A stretch of 58,914 bases of DNA. It comes from DATEVL01 sp035471625 (GTDB lineage Bacteria > Chloroflexota > Anaerolineae > Anaerolineales > E44-bin32). The position numbers were made by a program, and so were the translations under genes. Positions 8,200 to 16,967 of the stretch are shown here, in pieces. Under the pieces are notes generated by a model. It made no database searches. It was given only the letters and a program-made list of their open reading frames with translations, and was not told the DNA's origin. The first letter of the stretch is position 1; every line of letters starts with the position of its first letter. The stretch is from positions 1 through 58,914 of the forward strand of contig DATIPT010000042.1 in the NCBI GenBank assembly GCA_035471625.1, given 5' to 3'.

Positions 8200-8913
8200 A
8201 TGGAAACCCGCCCGCAAACCCCTCGGCAGGATTTCTGGGCCGGCGCCCGAGATACGGTTCCCCTCCTTGTCGGCGTCGTCCCCTTCGGGCTCGTCTTCGG
8301 GGCGTTGGCGCTCGAGGCGGGTCTGTCGCCGCTCGAAGCTCAGGGCCTTTCCCTGTTCGTCTTTGCCGGCTCGTCGCAGTTCGTGGCGGTCGATCTGATC
8401 GCCCGGGGCGCCGCGCCGGTGGTTATCATCCTGACGATCCTGATGGTCAACCTGCGGCACGGCCTCTACAGCGCCAGTCTCGCGCCGACCTTCGCCCGAT
8501 TGCCCCTCCGAGCGCGCGCCGCCGTCGCCTGGCTGTTAACGGATGAGGCCTATGCCGTGACGGTGACGCGGCTGCGCGCCGGGGGCCTGGCTCACCCCCG
8601 CAGGTACTTCCTCGGGTCAGGACTTGCTTTGTGGGCAACCTGGCAACTCTCCACCGCCGGCGGGATCCTGTTCGGCGCCAGGATCCCGGAAAGTTGGTCA
8701 CTGGACTTCGTGCTGCCCCTGACCTTTCTTGCCTTGTTGATCCCTTCATTGATCGATCGCCCAAGCTGGGCCGCGGCCTTGGCCGGAGGAGTCCTTTCCC
8801 TCGTTCTTCACGATCTTCCCTACGGGCTCGGCCTGGTCCTGGCGACTTTCTTCGCCGTGGGCCTCGGCGTCGCCGTCGAGACGTTGAGGCCGCGCCGGGA
8901 GGCGGCTGGATGA
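8200..8913 (+). CDS. azlC: AzlC family branched-chain amino-acid exporter, large subunit
   Basis: 237 aa from the ATG at 8200. A GTG at 8179 is in frame, but it sits inside the probable -10 box (TAGAGT, 8175-8180), so I prefer the ATG. The family signature follows the start: FWAGARDTVPLLVGVVPFG, then hydrophobic helices with LSLFVFAGSSQFVAVDLI and LMVNLRHGLYSASL. AzlC works with the small subunit AzlD, encoded next with an ATGA overlap, to export branched-chain amino acids or their analogues. Confidence 0.9.
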   Translation: METRPQTPRQDFWAGARDTVPLLVGVVPFGLVFGALALEAGLSPLEAQGLSLFVFAGSSQFVAVDLIARGAAPVVIILTILMVNLRHGLYSASLAPTFARLPLRARAAVAWLLTDEAYAVTVTRLRAGGLAHPRRYFLGSGLALWATWQLSTAGGILFGARIPESWSLDFVLPLTFLALLIPSLIDRPSWAAALAGGVLSLVLHDLPYGLGLVLATFFAVGLGVAVETLRPRREAAG

Positions 8914-9233
8914 GCGCGCCTGACGTCTGGCTCGTGATCCTGGGAGGGATGGCCGTGACCTACGGCAGCCGCCTGTCGTTTCTCATCCTCCCGGAGCGGA
9001 TCCGCTTCCCGGCGGTCTTCCAACGGGGCCTCCGGCTCGTAGCTCCTGCGGTTCTGGCCGCCGTCCTCGTCCCGCAAGTCTTGATCCCCTCCGGCGCCGC
9101 CAGCGCAACCTGGAATCCAAGGGTCCTCCCCGCCGCCCTTGCCGGCCTGGTGGGCTGGCGGACCCGCAATGCCTGGGCCTCCATCGCCACAGGGATGATC
9201 ACCCTGTGGATCATCCAGGCCTTCCTTTCCTAG
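8910..9233 (+). CDS. azlD: AzlD family branched-chain amino-acid exporter, small subunit
   Basis: 107 aa with about four membrane helices. It begins WLVILGGMAVTYGSRLSFL and has the RGLRLVAPAVLAAVLVPQVL segment typical of AzlD. The ATG lies inside the azlC stop codon (ATGA), so the two subunits are probably made in a fixed ratio. Length is normal for the family. Confidence 0.9.
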   Translation: MSAPDVWLVILGGMAVTYGSRLSFLILPERIRFPAVFQRGLRLVAPAVLAAVLVPQVLIPSGAASATWNPRVLPAALAGLVGWRTRNAWASIATGMITLWIIQAFLS

Positions 9234-9256
9234 CTGGCCGTCCCTCAACTTCGGGC

Positions 9257-9262
9257 TAGAAT
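9257..9262 (+). promoter_or_regulatory. -10 box (TAGAAT) of a probably leaderless transcript
   Basis: TAGAAT ends 6 nt before the ATG of the CDF gene at 9269, so the transcript would begin at or next to the A of the start codon. There is no Shine-Dalgarno sequence between them and no clear -35. Confidence 0.6.
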
Positions 9263-9268
9263 TTCCCC

Positions 9269-10192
9269 ATGACCCACGTCTCCCGCTCCAGCCTGACCCG
9301 CTATGCCTGGCTCTCGATCGGCGCAGCGATCGTCACGCTGGCGATGAAATCGACCGCCTTCGCCCTGACGGGATCCGTGGCGGTCTTGTCGGACGCCCTG
9401 GAAACACTGGTCAACCTCGGAGCCGCGATCGTCGCCCTGGTCGCCCTGACGGTTGGGGCCCGGCCTCCGGACGAAGATCACGCCTACGGTCACGGGAAGA
9501 TCGAGTACTTCTCCAGCGGCGTCGAAGGGACGCTGATCGTTCTGGCCGCCGCCGCGATCCTGGTCGAAGCCGTGAATCGGCTGCTCCATCCGGAACCCCT
9601 GACCGTTCCAGGGATCGGCATCTTGATCACCATCCTGGCGGCGCTGGTGAACCTTGCAGTCGGCCTGATCCTGCGACGCGTGGGCCACCGCGAGCGCTCG
9701 ATCGCCCTGGAGGCCGATGCCCAGCATCTCCTCTCCGACGTCTGGACCTCGGCAGCTGTGGTCGCCGGAGTCGGCATCGTCGCCCTTACCGGGTGGGAAC
9801 GCCTCGACCCGATCGTGGCGATCCTCGTCGGCGGTCAACTGATCTATGCCGGCGGGCGGCTGTTGCGCCGCTCGACCCTCGGATTGTTGGATACGGCGCT
9901 ACCGGAGAAGGAACTGGTTGCGGTCGAGGCGATCCTGCGCCATTACGTCGCCCGCGGGATCGGCTCCCATGCGTTGCGGACCCGTCAGGCCGGCGCGCGC
10001 GCCTTCGTCTCGGTCCACATCCAGGTTCCCGGAGAGTGGACGGTGCAGCGCGGTCACGAGATGCTGGAGGAGATCGAGGCCAAGATCCGGCGAGCGGTCC
10101 CCGGGGTGACCGTGTTCACTCACCTCGAGCCGGCCGAAGATCCGATCTCGTGGGAGGATCAATCGCTGGATCGCCCCGAGGTGACGGACTAG
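9269..10192 (+). CDS. Cation diffusion facilitator (CDF) family metal exporter
   Basis: 307 aa with six predicted membrane helices and a C-terminal cytoplasmic domain. The metal-site motifs are present: SDALETLVNLGA in helix 2, HAYGHGKIEYFSS after it, and HLLSDVWTS (HxxxD) in helix 5. The C-terminal ferredoxin-like domain (QAGARAFVSVHIQVPGEW, then a final VFTHLEP) fits the usual dimerisation module. Predicted to export Zn2+, Co2+, Fe2+ or similar by proton antiport; metal choice cannot be read. It is probably leaderless. Confidence 0.92.
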   Translation: MTHVSRSSLTRYAWLSIGAAIVTLAMKSTAFALTGSVAVLSDALETLVNLGAAIVALVALTVGARPPDEDHAYGHGKIEYFSSGVEGTLIVLAAAAILVEAVNRLLHPEPLTVPGIGILITILAALVNLAVGLILRRVGHRERSIALEADAQHLLSDVWTSAAVVAGVGIVALTGWERLDPIVAILVGGQLIYAGGRLLRRSTLGLLDTALPEKELVAVEAILRHYVARGIGSHALRTRQAGARAFVSVHIQVPGEWTVQRGHEMLEEIEAKIRRAVPGVTVFTHLEPAEDPISWEDQSLDRPEVTD

Positions 10193-10354
10193 GTACGGCG
10201 CCGGCCCGGCTCGCCTTCCCTTCTTGCCCGCATTCCATTCTCTGATCTTCAAGGCCCGAATCGGGTTGGGGGCATTTGAATCCGAAGCGGAAGGCCTGCT
10301 CGAGGGAAGCGTTCTCGGTTCCCGTGCCAAGCGACTGTCGCAGCCAGAGGTTCG

Positions 10355-11896
10355 TCAGGGAGCCGGCGTGCAGGTTGGGAAGATGGGGTGAGGCTTGTCC
10401 TTGCAGGTGCTGGGGATCGGCGTATCCGACGGTGCCGGTGTCGGGGGAACGGAGGTGTTGGTGGCTGTCGGCGGAGGCGTCGACGTGGGCGGCAAGGTAT
10501 TGCTCGGCGTAGACGTCGGAGCTCCAGTGGCGCTGGGAGTTGGGGTTCTCGAAGCGGTCGGGGTTCGGGTCGGCGAGGGGGGCGTCTCGCCCGGAGCCAG
10601 GGTGCGCGTACGCGTCGGGGTCCGCGTCGGGAACAGGATGACCGTGGTCGGGGTCGAGGTCAATAGCGGGTCCTCGGTGGGAAAGGCATCCGTGGGGACG
10701 GCGATCCCTTCTGTGGATGCCAGGGTTTGCAGCACGGCTGCGTAGATCGCCGTCTCGAGCGCGCCCGGTGGCACCTCGGTCCCGGCCGCCGGCGCATTCG
10801 CCGTGAGCAGGACGTTGACGGTGGCCTGGATTTCGCCGTCGCTGAGCGATGACGCAGCCGCAGCCGGGTTGAAGACTTCGGGGTAGATGACGACGATCGC
10901 CCCGGCGGAGATGGTGCAGGCGAGAAGCAGGAGCAGAGTGGCCAGGATCGCCGATCGCTCGAACCAGCGACGGCGCGGTGGTGGCCTGACATTCTGGTAC
11001 TTGCGATAGAGCACGGCCGTCCGGTCGAGGTCGGCCGTGCTGGCCATCGAAGCGACGCGGCGTTTCGGATCCAGGGCCATCCCAAGGGCCGCCTGGAACG
11101 TCTCGTTCAGATCCTGGACCGACGGATAGCGCAGCGTCGGATCCTTCGCCAGCGCCCGGATGAGCACCATTTCGACTTCGGCCGGCAAGTTCGGGTTGAC
11201 CTCGCGCGGTCGAGGCAGCGGGGTGCTCACGTGCTTCATGGCGATCGCCATCGGCGTATCGCCTTCGAACGGCAGGCGTCCGGTCGACATTTGATACAGA
11301 ACAATCGCGAAGGAGTACTGGTCGGAACGTGCGTCGATTTCCTCGCCGCGGCACTGCTCGGGCGACATGTACGACGGGGTCCCGATCAGAGCCGAGCCGG
11401 TGATGTCCTGGGAGGCATCCGACTGGTGGGCGAAGCTGAAGTCCGACAGCAGAACATTCCCCTGCTCGTCGAGAAGGACATTCGAGGGCTTTACGTCGCG
11501 ATGGATGACGCCGTTTTCGTGTGCGCATTGTAGGGCGGATGCCAGCTGACCGATGATCTGCCCTCCAGTGACCGCATCAATTGGGCCGTCGAGCATGCGG
11601 TCGGCCAGCGTGCCCGTGCCGACGAAGGGCATGACAATGAACGCCAAGCCGTCGGCCTCGCCAAAGTCCAGGATCGGAATGATGTTGGGATGCTGGAGGC
11701 GGCGCAGGAGCTTGATCTCGCGCTCGAAACGCGCCCGGAAACGCGGTTCGTGGGCGATCATCGGCGAGAGGATCTTGACGGCGACGGTCTGGTCGGTGTT
11801 GAGGTCGACGGCCCGGAAGACGGACGACATCCCGCCCTGGCCGATTTGGGCCAGGAGGTGGTAGTGCGACAGCGTCCTACCGACCAGTCCTAGCAT
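10355..11896 (-). CDS. Membrane Ser/Thr protein kinase with DFS motif and Thr/Pro-rich ectodomain
   Basis: 513 aa. Hanks-type kinase domain at about 12-275 with GQGGMSSVF, VAVK (Lys41), HRDVKPSN (Asp134), and GTPSYMSPEQ with an intact activation segment end. The magnesium-binding DFG is replaced by DFS (152-154). A membrane helix lies near 320-345. Outside is a short helical region and then about 110 residues rich in Thr, Pro and Ser, ending in a tail with two cysteines (CKDKPHPIFPTC). It is a close paralogue of the next kinase gene at 12163-13842, with the same domain order and numbering, so the pair arose by tandem duplication. Confidence 0.92.
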   Translation of the reverse strand: MLGLVGRTLSHYHLLAQIGQGGMSSVFRAVDLNTDQTVAVKILSPMIAHEPRFRARFEREIKLLRRLQHPNIIPILDFGEADGLAFIVMPFVGTGTLADRMLDGPIDAVTGGQIIGQLASALQCAHENGVIHRDVKPSNVLLDEQGNVLLSDFSFAHQSDASQDITGSALIGTPSYMSPEQCRGEEIDARSDQYSFAIVLYQMSTGRLPFEGDTPMAIAMKHVSTPLPRPREVNPNLPAEVEMVLIRALAKDPTLRYPSVQDLNETFQAALGMALDPKRRVASMASTADLDRTAVLYRKYQNVRPPPRRRWFERSAILATLLLLLACTISAGAIVVIYPEVFNPAAAASSLSDGEIQATVNVLLTANAPAAGTEVPPGALETAIYAAVLQTLASTEGIAVPTDAFPTEDPLLTSTPTTVILFPTRTPTRTRTLAPGETPPSPTRTPTASRTPTPSATGAPTSTPSNTLPPTSTPPPTATNTSVPPTPAPSDTPIPSTCKDKPHPIFPTCTPAP

Positions 11897-12162
11897 GGCC
11901 TCCCGTCACCGACGCCAAACACCCACCGGGCAAGCGTGTGCTCCCGGAGGGATCCAATCCGGTCTACCCCTGATGATAAGCGCGAAATCGAGATGCCGGG
12001 ATTGCGTCGGGCTTTCAGCTGGCGGTTCGCCCAACTTGCAGATTGCTTGCTTGCTCAGGCTCTCTAAGCCAGCCCCGGAGGGTGACGAAGACGCGGTTGG
12101 CGGCCAAGCTCCGGGTCTTCCTTTGCCGGCCGGGCGATGCGCCCGCGGCCCATTCGATCCTA
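11897..12162. other. Spacer between the two tandem kinase genes
   Basis: 266 nt with no credible gene. It should hold the promoter of the downstream kinase (10355-11896). I can see no convincing -35/-10 pair on the minus strand. Confidence 0.4.
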
Positions 12163-13842
12163 CTACTCGCCGGGTGTTGGCGTGCAGTAGTTCGGATTCG
12201 AGGGATTGTCGTTGCAGGCGTTCGGGTTAACCGGTCTTGGGGTGTTCGTCGGTGGCGGTTGGGGCGTGCTTGTGGCCGGCGGCGGGTTGGTGCTTGTCGG
12301 CTCCGACGTCATCGTCGCCGCAATGACCGAAGGGGAGGCGTACGGGACGGTCGGCGTTGGCGATCCCGGCGCCGGCGTCGCCGTATGTACCACCATTGAT
12401 GTCGGAGAAGGCCCGGGGGAGCTCGTCGGGGACGGGCCCGGCGTGGACGTGCGCGACGGCGTTGGGGTCGGGGCCGGCGTCGGCGGGGTCTCGCCGGGCG
12501 CCAAAGTCTTCGTCCTCGTCGCCGTCGCCTCCGGACCGCCGCTGGGAACAGAAGTACCTGTGGCCGGGATGGTCGGGAAGACGAAGCCACCCGGCAAGGT
12601 CGGGAGCGGGGTCCCGCTCGCCTCGAACCCCGCCGCCAGGGCAGACGCCGGCTCGTCCAGCGGTGCTCCGGTCGCCTGCAGAGTCTGGACCACGGCGGCG
12701 TAGACGGCGGTCTGCATGCTGCCGGGGTCTTCGTCTCCGCCGAGCGCAGGCGCATTGGCCGTCAGCAACGCGAAGACGGTGGCCTCGACGTCGACCGGCG
12801 CCTCCGCCGCGTTCACCCCTCCACTGAGTAGATCGGGGTAGAAGTACACCGTCGCGGCGGCCGAAGCCGGGCAGGCGATGAGCAGCAGCAGAGCCGCCAG
12901 GACGGCGGATCGCTCGAACCAGCGGCGGCGAGGTTCCGGTTTGACGTTCTGATACTTGTTGTAGATCGCCGTCGTCTTCTCGATGTTCTGGGTCCGGGCC
13001 GAGCGCCGGGCCGGGTCGAGGGCGATTTCCATCGCCTCCTGGAAAGCATTGCTGAGGGCCATCACCGAGGCGTAGCGCAGTGCTGGATCCTTCGCCAGCC
13101 CCTTGACCAGCACCATCTCGATCTCGTCCGGGAGGCTGGGATTGATGAGGCTCGGTCGGGGCAGTGGTTCGTTGACATGCTTGAGGGCAATCGCCATCGG
13201 CGTGTCGGCTTCGAACGGCAATCGCCCGGTCGTCATCTGGTACAGGATGACAGCGAAGGCGTACTGGTCGGATCGGGCGTCGATGGGTTCACCCCGGCAC
13301 TGCTCAGGCGACATGTACGACGGCGTCCCGATCAGGGCTGAGCCGGTCAGGTTCTGGGAGGCGTCATTCTGGTGGGCGAAGCTGAAGTCGGAGAGTAGGA
13401 CATTGCCCATCGGGTCGAGCAGGATGTTCGACGGTTTGACGTCGCGGTGGACCACCCCGGCCTGATGGGCCATTTCGAGCGCCGAAGCCAGCTGCCCCAC
13501 GATTCGGGCACCGTCCTTGGGATCGAGGGGACCCTTCGCCATCTTTTCATGCAGGGTCCCGCTGCCGACATACGGCATGACGATGAATGCCAATCCCTCG
13601 GTTTCGCCGAAATCGAGGATCGGCATGATGTTCGGATGCTGCAGGCGCCGGAGAAGCTTGATCTCGCGCTCAAAGCGGGCCTTGAAACGAGCTTCGTGCG
13701 CGATGTACGGCGAGAGGATCTTGATCGCGACCGCCCGATCATTGTTGAGATCGACGGCGTGGAAGACGCTCGACATCCCACCCTGACCGATCTGGTCGAG
13801 GATGTGATAGTGAGAGATCGTCTTGCCGATCAATCCGAGCAC
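12163..13842 (-). CDS. Membrane Ser/Thr protein kinase with DFS motif, tandem paralogue
   Basis: 559 aa, the upstream member of the tandem pair. The kinase domain aligns without gaps to its neighbour: GQGGMSSVF, VAIK (Lys41), HRDVKPSN and GTPSYMSPEQCRGEPID. It has the same DFG to DFS change (LLSDFSFAHQ, 152-154). After a membrane helix (about 320-345) the outer part is longer than in the paralogue, with about 150 residues rich in Thr/Pro/Ser/Gly and again a C-terminal Cys pair (CNDNPSNPNYC). Low-complexity Thr/Pro stalks of this type probably span the cell wall. A possible -10 TATTAT lies on the minus strand at 13954-13959. Confidence 0.92.
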   Translation of the reverse strand: MLGLIGKTISHYHILDQIGQGGMSSVFHAVDLNNDRAVAIKILSPYIAHEARFKARFEREIKLLRRLQHPNIMPILDFGETEGLAFIVMPYVGSGTLHEKMAKGPLDPKDGARIVGQLASALEMAHQAGVVHRDVKPSNILLDPMGNVLLSDFSFAHQNDASQNLTGSALIGTPSYMSPEQCRGEPIDARSDQYAFAVILYQMTTGRLPFEADTPMAIALKHVNEPLPRPSLINPSLPDEIEMVLVKGLAKDPALRYASVMALSNAFQEAMEIALDPARRSARTQNIEKTTAIYNKYQNVKPEPRRRWFERSAVLAALLLLIACPASAAATVYFYPDLLSGGVNAAEAPVDVEATVFALLTANAPALGGDEDPGSMQTAVYAAVVQTLQATGAPLDEPASALAAGFEASGTPLPTLPGGFVFPTIPATGTSVPSGGPEATATRTKTLAPGETPPTPAPTPTPSRTSTPGPSPTSSPGPSPTSMVVHTATPAPGSPTPTVPYASPSVIAATMTSEPTSTNPPPATSTPQPPPTNTPRPVNPNACNDNPSNPNYCTPTPGE

Positions 13843-14224
13843 ACTATCCGCCTGGGCGCAGGGGGCAAAAAAGCCCGGTTCTCACGCTGCGCGCGATCCC
13901 GTCCGGGACCCCGCCACGTTACCCGGGACGACACACCTACTGGATTCGCAACCATAATACACCGAATTCGCCCATCCGACGCGGGTTCAGCGCGAAAGAG
14001 CCGACGGCCTCAGCCTCGCCAACTCGGCACATCTGACTGCTAGGACAGTCCCGCGGCTAGTCCTGGGCCCTGCATCTACCCAATCAGAGGAGGTTCACCG
14101 TCCAAGTGCGCTTTACAGTGTGAAGTAGGTCACGGTCGGGGGTCTTGGCCGCGGGGAAGCGTCACGAGACGCGCTGACGCCGCCGACGGCCTCTCCGACC
14201 GGACACTTGGGCGTCCGCCGCCCC
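13843..14224. other. 382-nt intergenic region upstream of the tandem kinases
   Basis: No credible gene in any frame. On the minus strand TATTAT (13954-13959) is the best -10 candidate for the kinase pair, about 110 nt before its ATG, with no good -35. The half next to 14225 would hold the 3' end of the nucleoside kinase transcript; I see no strong terminator. Confidence 0.45.
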
Positions 14225-15988
14225 TCACCGGCCACGAGGCAGCGGCCCCTGGCCTCCCTCCAGGCGGGGCCAAGCCTTGAGATGCTCGAAGATCGAGCCC
14301 CCGATGAACTCTCGCAGGAGGGAATTGTCGGGCACCAGCTCCTGCGGGAGCGGGAGGAACCATTCGAGAAAAGCCAGCAAGCGCTTGGCCTCGACATGCT
14401 CGGGAGTGCCCGAGGCGACCTGGCGGATGAGGGGCTCGGCCAAGGGGACGAGGGCGGAGGCCTCATACACCAGGGCCGAATTGAACATCACGTCGGCGTT
14501 CTCTTGAAATGGGAAGATATTGCGCTTCTCGCCGCGCCGGACCGACTCCCAGCGCTGGATCGTCTCGGCCGCGCTGTATCCCCGCTGCGAGGCGTCCCGC
14601 ACAATGCGGCGGATGAGCCGGGTGTCCGTCGTCGACACCCGGTTGTAGCGATCGAGGTTCAGTTGGGTCAGCGCCGAGGCATAGATGCGGTAGGCCTGTC
14701 CGGGCGGCAGGCGCGGCGTCAGCTCCGGGTTCAGGCCGTGGATCCCCTCCAGCAGGAGGACCTGCCCGGGCGCGAGGCGCGCTTCCAGCCCATCCTCGCG
14801 GATCCCGCGCTTGAAGTCGTAGCGCGGCAGCCGCACGGTCTCGCCGGAAATCAGCTTGTGTAGATCGTGGTTGAGCCGGTCCAGATCCAGGGCGGCCAGC
14901 GACTCAAAGTCATAGGCCCCGTTCTCGTCTCGGGGGGTGGCCGCCCGGTCGACGAAGAACGAATCGAGCTCGAGTGGGAACGGACGGATGCCCCGGGCCA
15001 TCAGCTGGACGGACAACCGCTTGGAGAACGTGGTCTTCCCGGAAGCCGAGGGGCCGGCGATCAAGACCAGGCGAACGCTGTCTAGGCGCTCGGCGATCTC
15101 CCCGGCGATCGCCGCGATCCGCTGTTCATGCAAAGCCTCCGAGGCCAGCACGACCTCCGCCGCCCGTCCCTCGGCGATGGCATCGTTGAGGGCCCCGGCA
15201 TACCCGATCCCGAGCGTGTCGAGCCAGGCCCCGTACTGCCGGAAGGTCGTCAGTAGTTTGGGGTACTCGGGCAGCGGCAGCAGCTCTTGGGGAGCCCGGC
15301 GGCGAGGGAAGCGCAGCGTGAAGCCGTCGCCGGTGGGGACGAGGCCGAACCAGCGCAGGTAACCGCTGCTGGGGAGCATGTAGCCGTGATGGTAGTCGCG
15401 ATGGGGACCCAGGCCATACAAGACCAGGCGCGGCTTGCGCCGATGATGCAGGAGACGAACCTTGTCGGCGTACCCCAGCCTTTCGAAATGGGCGATGGCT
15501 TCCTCGACGGGGACCTGAAGTTTGGCGAATGGGATATCGTCCTCGACCAGGCTCCTCATCCGCGCTTCGAGGGCCCCCAGCTCCTCGAGGGTCAGAGGCG
15601 GTCGATCTCCGACCTGACAGTAGTACCCGCCGGAAGATACCGAGTGATCGACCGTCAACCAGGCGCCAGGGAAGAGCTCTTCGAAAGCCGCCGCCAGCAG
15701 GAAGGTCAACGAACGACGGTAGATCCGCATCCCATCCGACTCGGCCATGGTCACGGGCCGGAGCTTGGCCTCGACTTCGATCGGGAACGTCAGCTCGCGC
15801 AGTTCTCCGTTGAGGACGCCCCCGACGATCGGCGCGGTCTCCCCCTCCAGGTTCCCAACGAAATCCGACAACGGGGCACCGCGTGGGCCCTCGATCACCC
15901 TGCCGTCGGGAAGGTACAACTCGACCGTCGGCCTGGGGTGGCCTTTTCGAACCTCGAAGGCCTTGTCGGACGATCGTTCCGGCTTCAT
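14225..15988 (-). CDS. Nucleoside (uridine-type) kinase with TGS/ThrRS-like N-terminal region
   Basis: 587 aa from the ATG at 15988. The first 60 residues look like a TGS domain (VELYLPDGRVIEG). Next comes a segment like the second additional domain of threonyl-tRNA synthetase, including DHSVSSGGYYCQ. The C-terminal half is a P-loop kinase of the phosphoribulokinase/uridine kinase family: GPSASGKTTFSKRL, ELDSFFVDR, the DFESLAALDLDRL region and LLLEGIHGLNPEL. Catalytic histidines of the ThrRS editing site are not obvious. Such fused kinases are known in Thermotoga-like and Chloroflexota genomes. It probably phosphorylates a nucleoside; the substrate is uncertain. Confidence 0.85.
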   Translation of the reverse strand: MKPERSSDKAFEVRKGHPRPTVELYLPDGRVIEGPRGAPLSDFVGNLEGETAPIVGGVLNGELRELTFPIEVEAKLRPVTMAESDGMRIYRRSLTFLLAAAFEELFPGAWLTVDHSVSSGGYYCQVGDRPPLTLEELGALEARMRSLVEDDIPFAKLQVPVEEAIAHFERLGYADKVRLLHHRRKPRLVLYGLGPHRDYHHGYMLPSSGYLRWFGLVPTGDGFTLRFPRRRAPQELLPLPEYPKLLTTFRQYGAWLDTLGIGYAGALNDAIAEGRAAEVVLASEALHEQRIAAIAGEIAERLDSVRLVLIAGPSASGKTTFSKRLSVQLMARGIRPFPLELDSFFVDRAATPRDENGAYDFESLAALDLDRLNHDLHKLISGETVRLPRYDFKRGIREDGLEARLAPGQVLLLEGIHGLNPELTPRLPPGQAYRIYASALTQLNLDRYNRVSTTDTRLIRRIVRDASQRGYSAAETIQRWESVRRGEKRNIFPFQENADVMFNSALVYEASALVPLAEPLIRQVASGTPEHVEAKRLLAFLEWFLPLPQELVPDNSLLREFIGGSIFEHLKAWPRLEGGQGPLPRGR

Positions 15989-16140
15989 GGGGGAGGCGAT
16001 TCTACCCCAGAAGGCCAAGCCCCCCGAACCAAGGACCCATGGGCGCGGTTGAGAGTCCGTTGAGAGGCTTCCGGTAGGCTGGAGAAAAGCCACTCAGGCT
16101 CCGGTGTGCGTAGGGGAACCGGGGCGGCGATGCCATCGTT

Positions 16141-16174
16141 GCAGACGCCCGGCCGATTGTGGCCGGGCGTCTGC
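16141..16174. terminator. Strong hairpin between the TspO-like gene and the nucleoside kinase gene
   Basis: A perfect 14-bp stem (16141-16154 with 16161-16174) closes a 6-nt loop (GATTGT). There is no T-tract on either side. It lies just after the stop of the minus-strand gcv/TspO cluster, a natural place for its terminator. CGTTGCA and TGCAACG just outside could form an alternative pairing. Confidence 0.6.
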
Positions 16175-16213
16175 GTGGTGCAACGTCGGTTCTCGGGGTT
16201 GGTTCGACGGGAG

Positions 16214-16966
16214 CTAGGCTGTCGCCTGCGATAGCCCTGGCGTCCGTCGCCAGCCGAGGAAGGCCAACACCAAGGCACCAGCCGTCGCCACCCAGGCGGC
16301 GTAGGCGACTGTCGGGACCCCTGCGTTGCGGATCGCAATCCCGGCAAAGGCCCATGCGAGGACGAGCGGGAAGGTCGGGTCGGCGCGCCGCAAAGCGACC
16401 CCGGCTCCCACGACCAGGGCGACCGCGATCATCAGCGCCGTCCAGATCGCCGGATCGAGGCCGAAGCCTCCCCACCCAAGCACCCACAACAGGGCGGAGA
16501 TGTTGGCGATCGTCGCCACGCTGACCCATCCAAAGTAGATCCCGATCGGGATCTGAAGGAGCCAGCGCTCCTGTCCGGAGACCGGCGTGACCCCGACCTC
16601 CAACCGCAGGTACGTCAGCCCCACCATGACCAGCAGGGCAACCATAGCGACCACGGTCAGCGGGAATTGCTCATAGTGCCACAAGAAGATCCAGGCGATG
16701 TTCGCCAGCCCACTGGCCGCCAGCCAGGGCCGCGCCCGCCCGAGTCGCGGGTTGTCCTTCTGCGACGGAAGCGCCTGGAACACAGCGAAGGCGACCAGCC
16801 CCAGATAGATCACGCCCCAGATGGCGAACACGTAATTGGCGGGGGTGAACAGCACATCCAGGCGGTTCGAGATATCGCCCGTGGTCTGGCCGTTGATCGG
16901 AAGGGCATTCGCCAGCGCGTTGACCAGGATCGTCGCGGCGATCGAGAGAATGACGAGAACGGGCAT
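16214..16966 (-). CDS. TspO/MBR-related tryptophan-rich membrane protein
   Basis: 250 aa and strongly hydrophobic, with several membrane helices and Trp-rich stretches (FAIWGVIYLGLVAF, ANIAWIFLWHYEQF and IYFGWVSVATIANISALLW). The pattern, including PANYVFAIWGVIY near residue 45, matches TspO/MBR-related proteins, which bind porphyrins or other hydrophobic ligands. It is longer than classic TspO (about 160 aa) and belongs to the larger related group. A good RBS (CAGGAGG) precedes the ATG at 16966. The gene starts 1 nt after the gcvPB stop and may be co-transcribed. Confidence 0.75.
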   Translation of the reverse strand: MPVLVILSIAATILVNALANALPINGQTTGDISNRLDVLFTPANYVFAIWGVIYLGLVAFAVFQALPSQKDNPRLGRARPWLAASGLANIAWIFLWHYEQFPLTVVAMVALLVMVGLTYLRLEVGVTPVSGQERWLLQIPIGIYFGWVSVATIANISALLWVLGWGGFGLDPAIWTALMIAVALVVGAGVALRRADPTFPLVLAWAFAGIAIRNAGVPTVAYAAWVATAGALVLAFLGWRRTPGLSQATA

Positions 16967-16967
16967 A

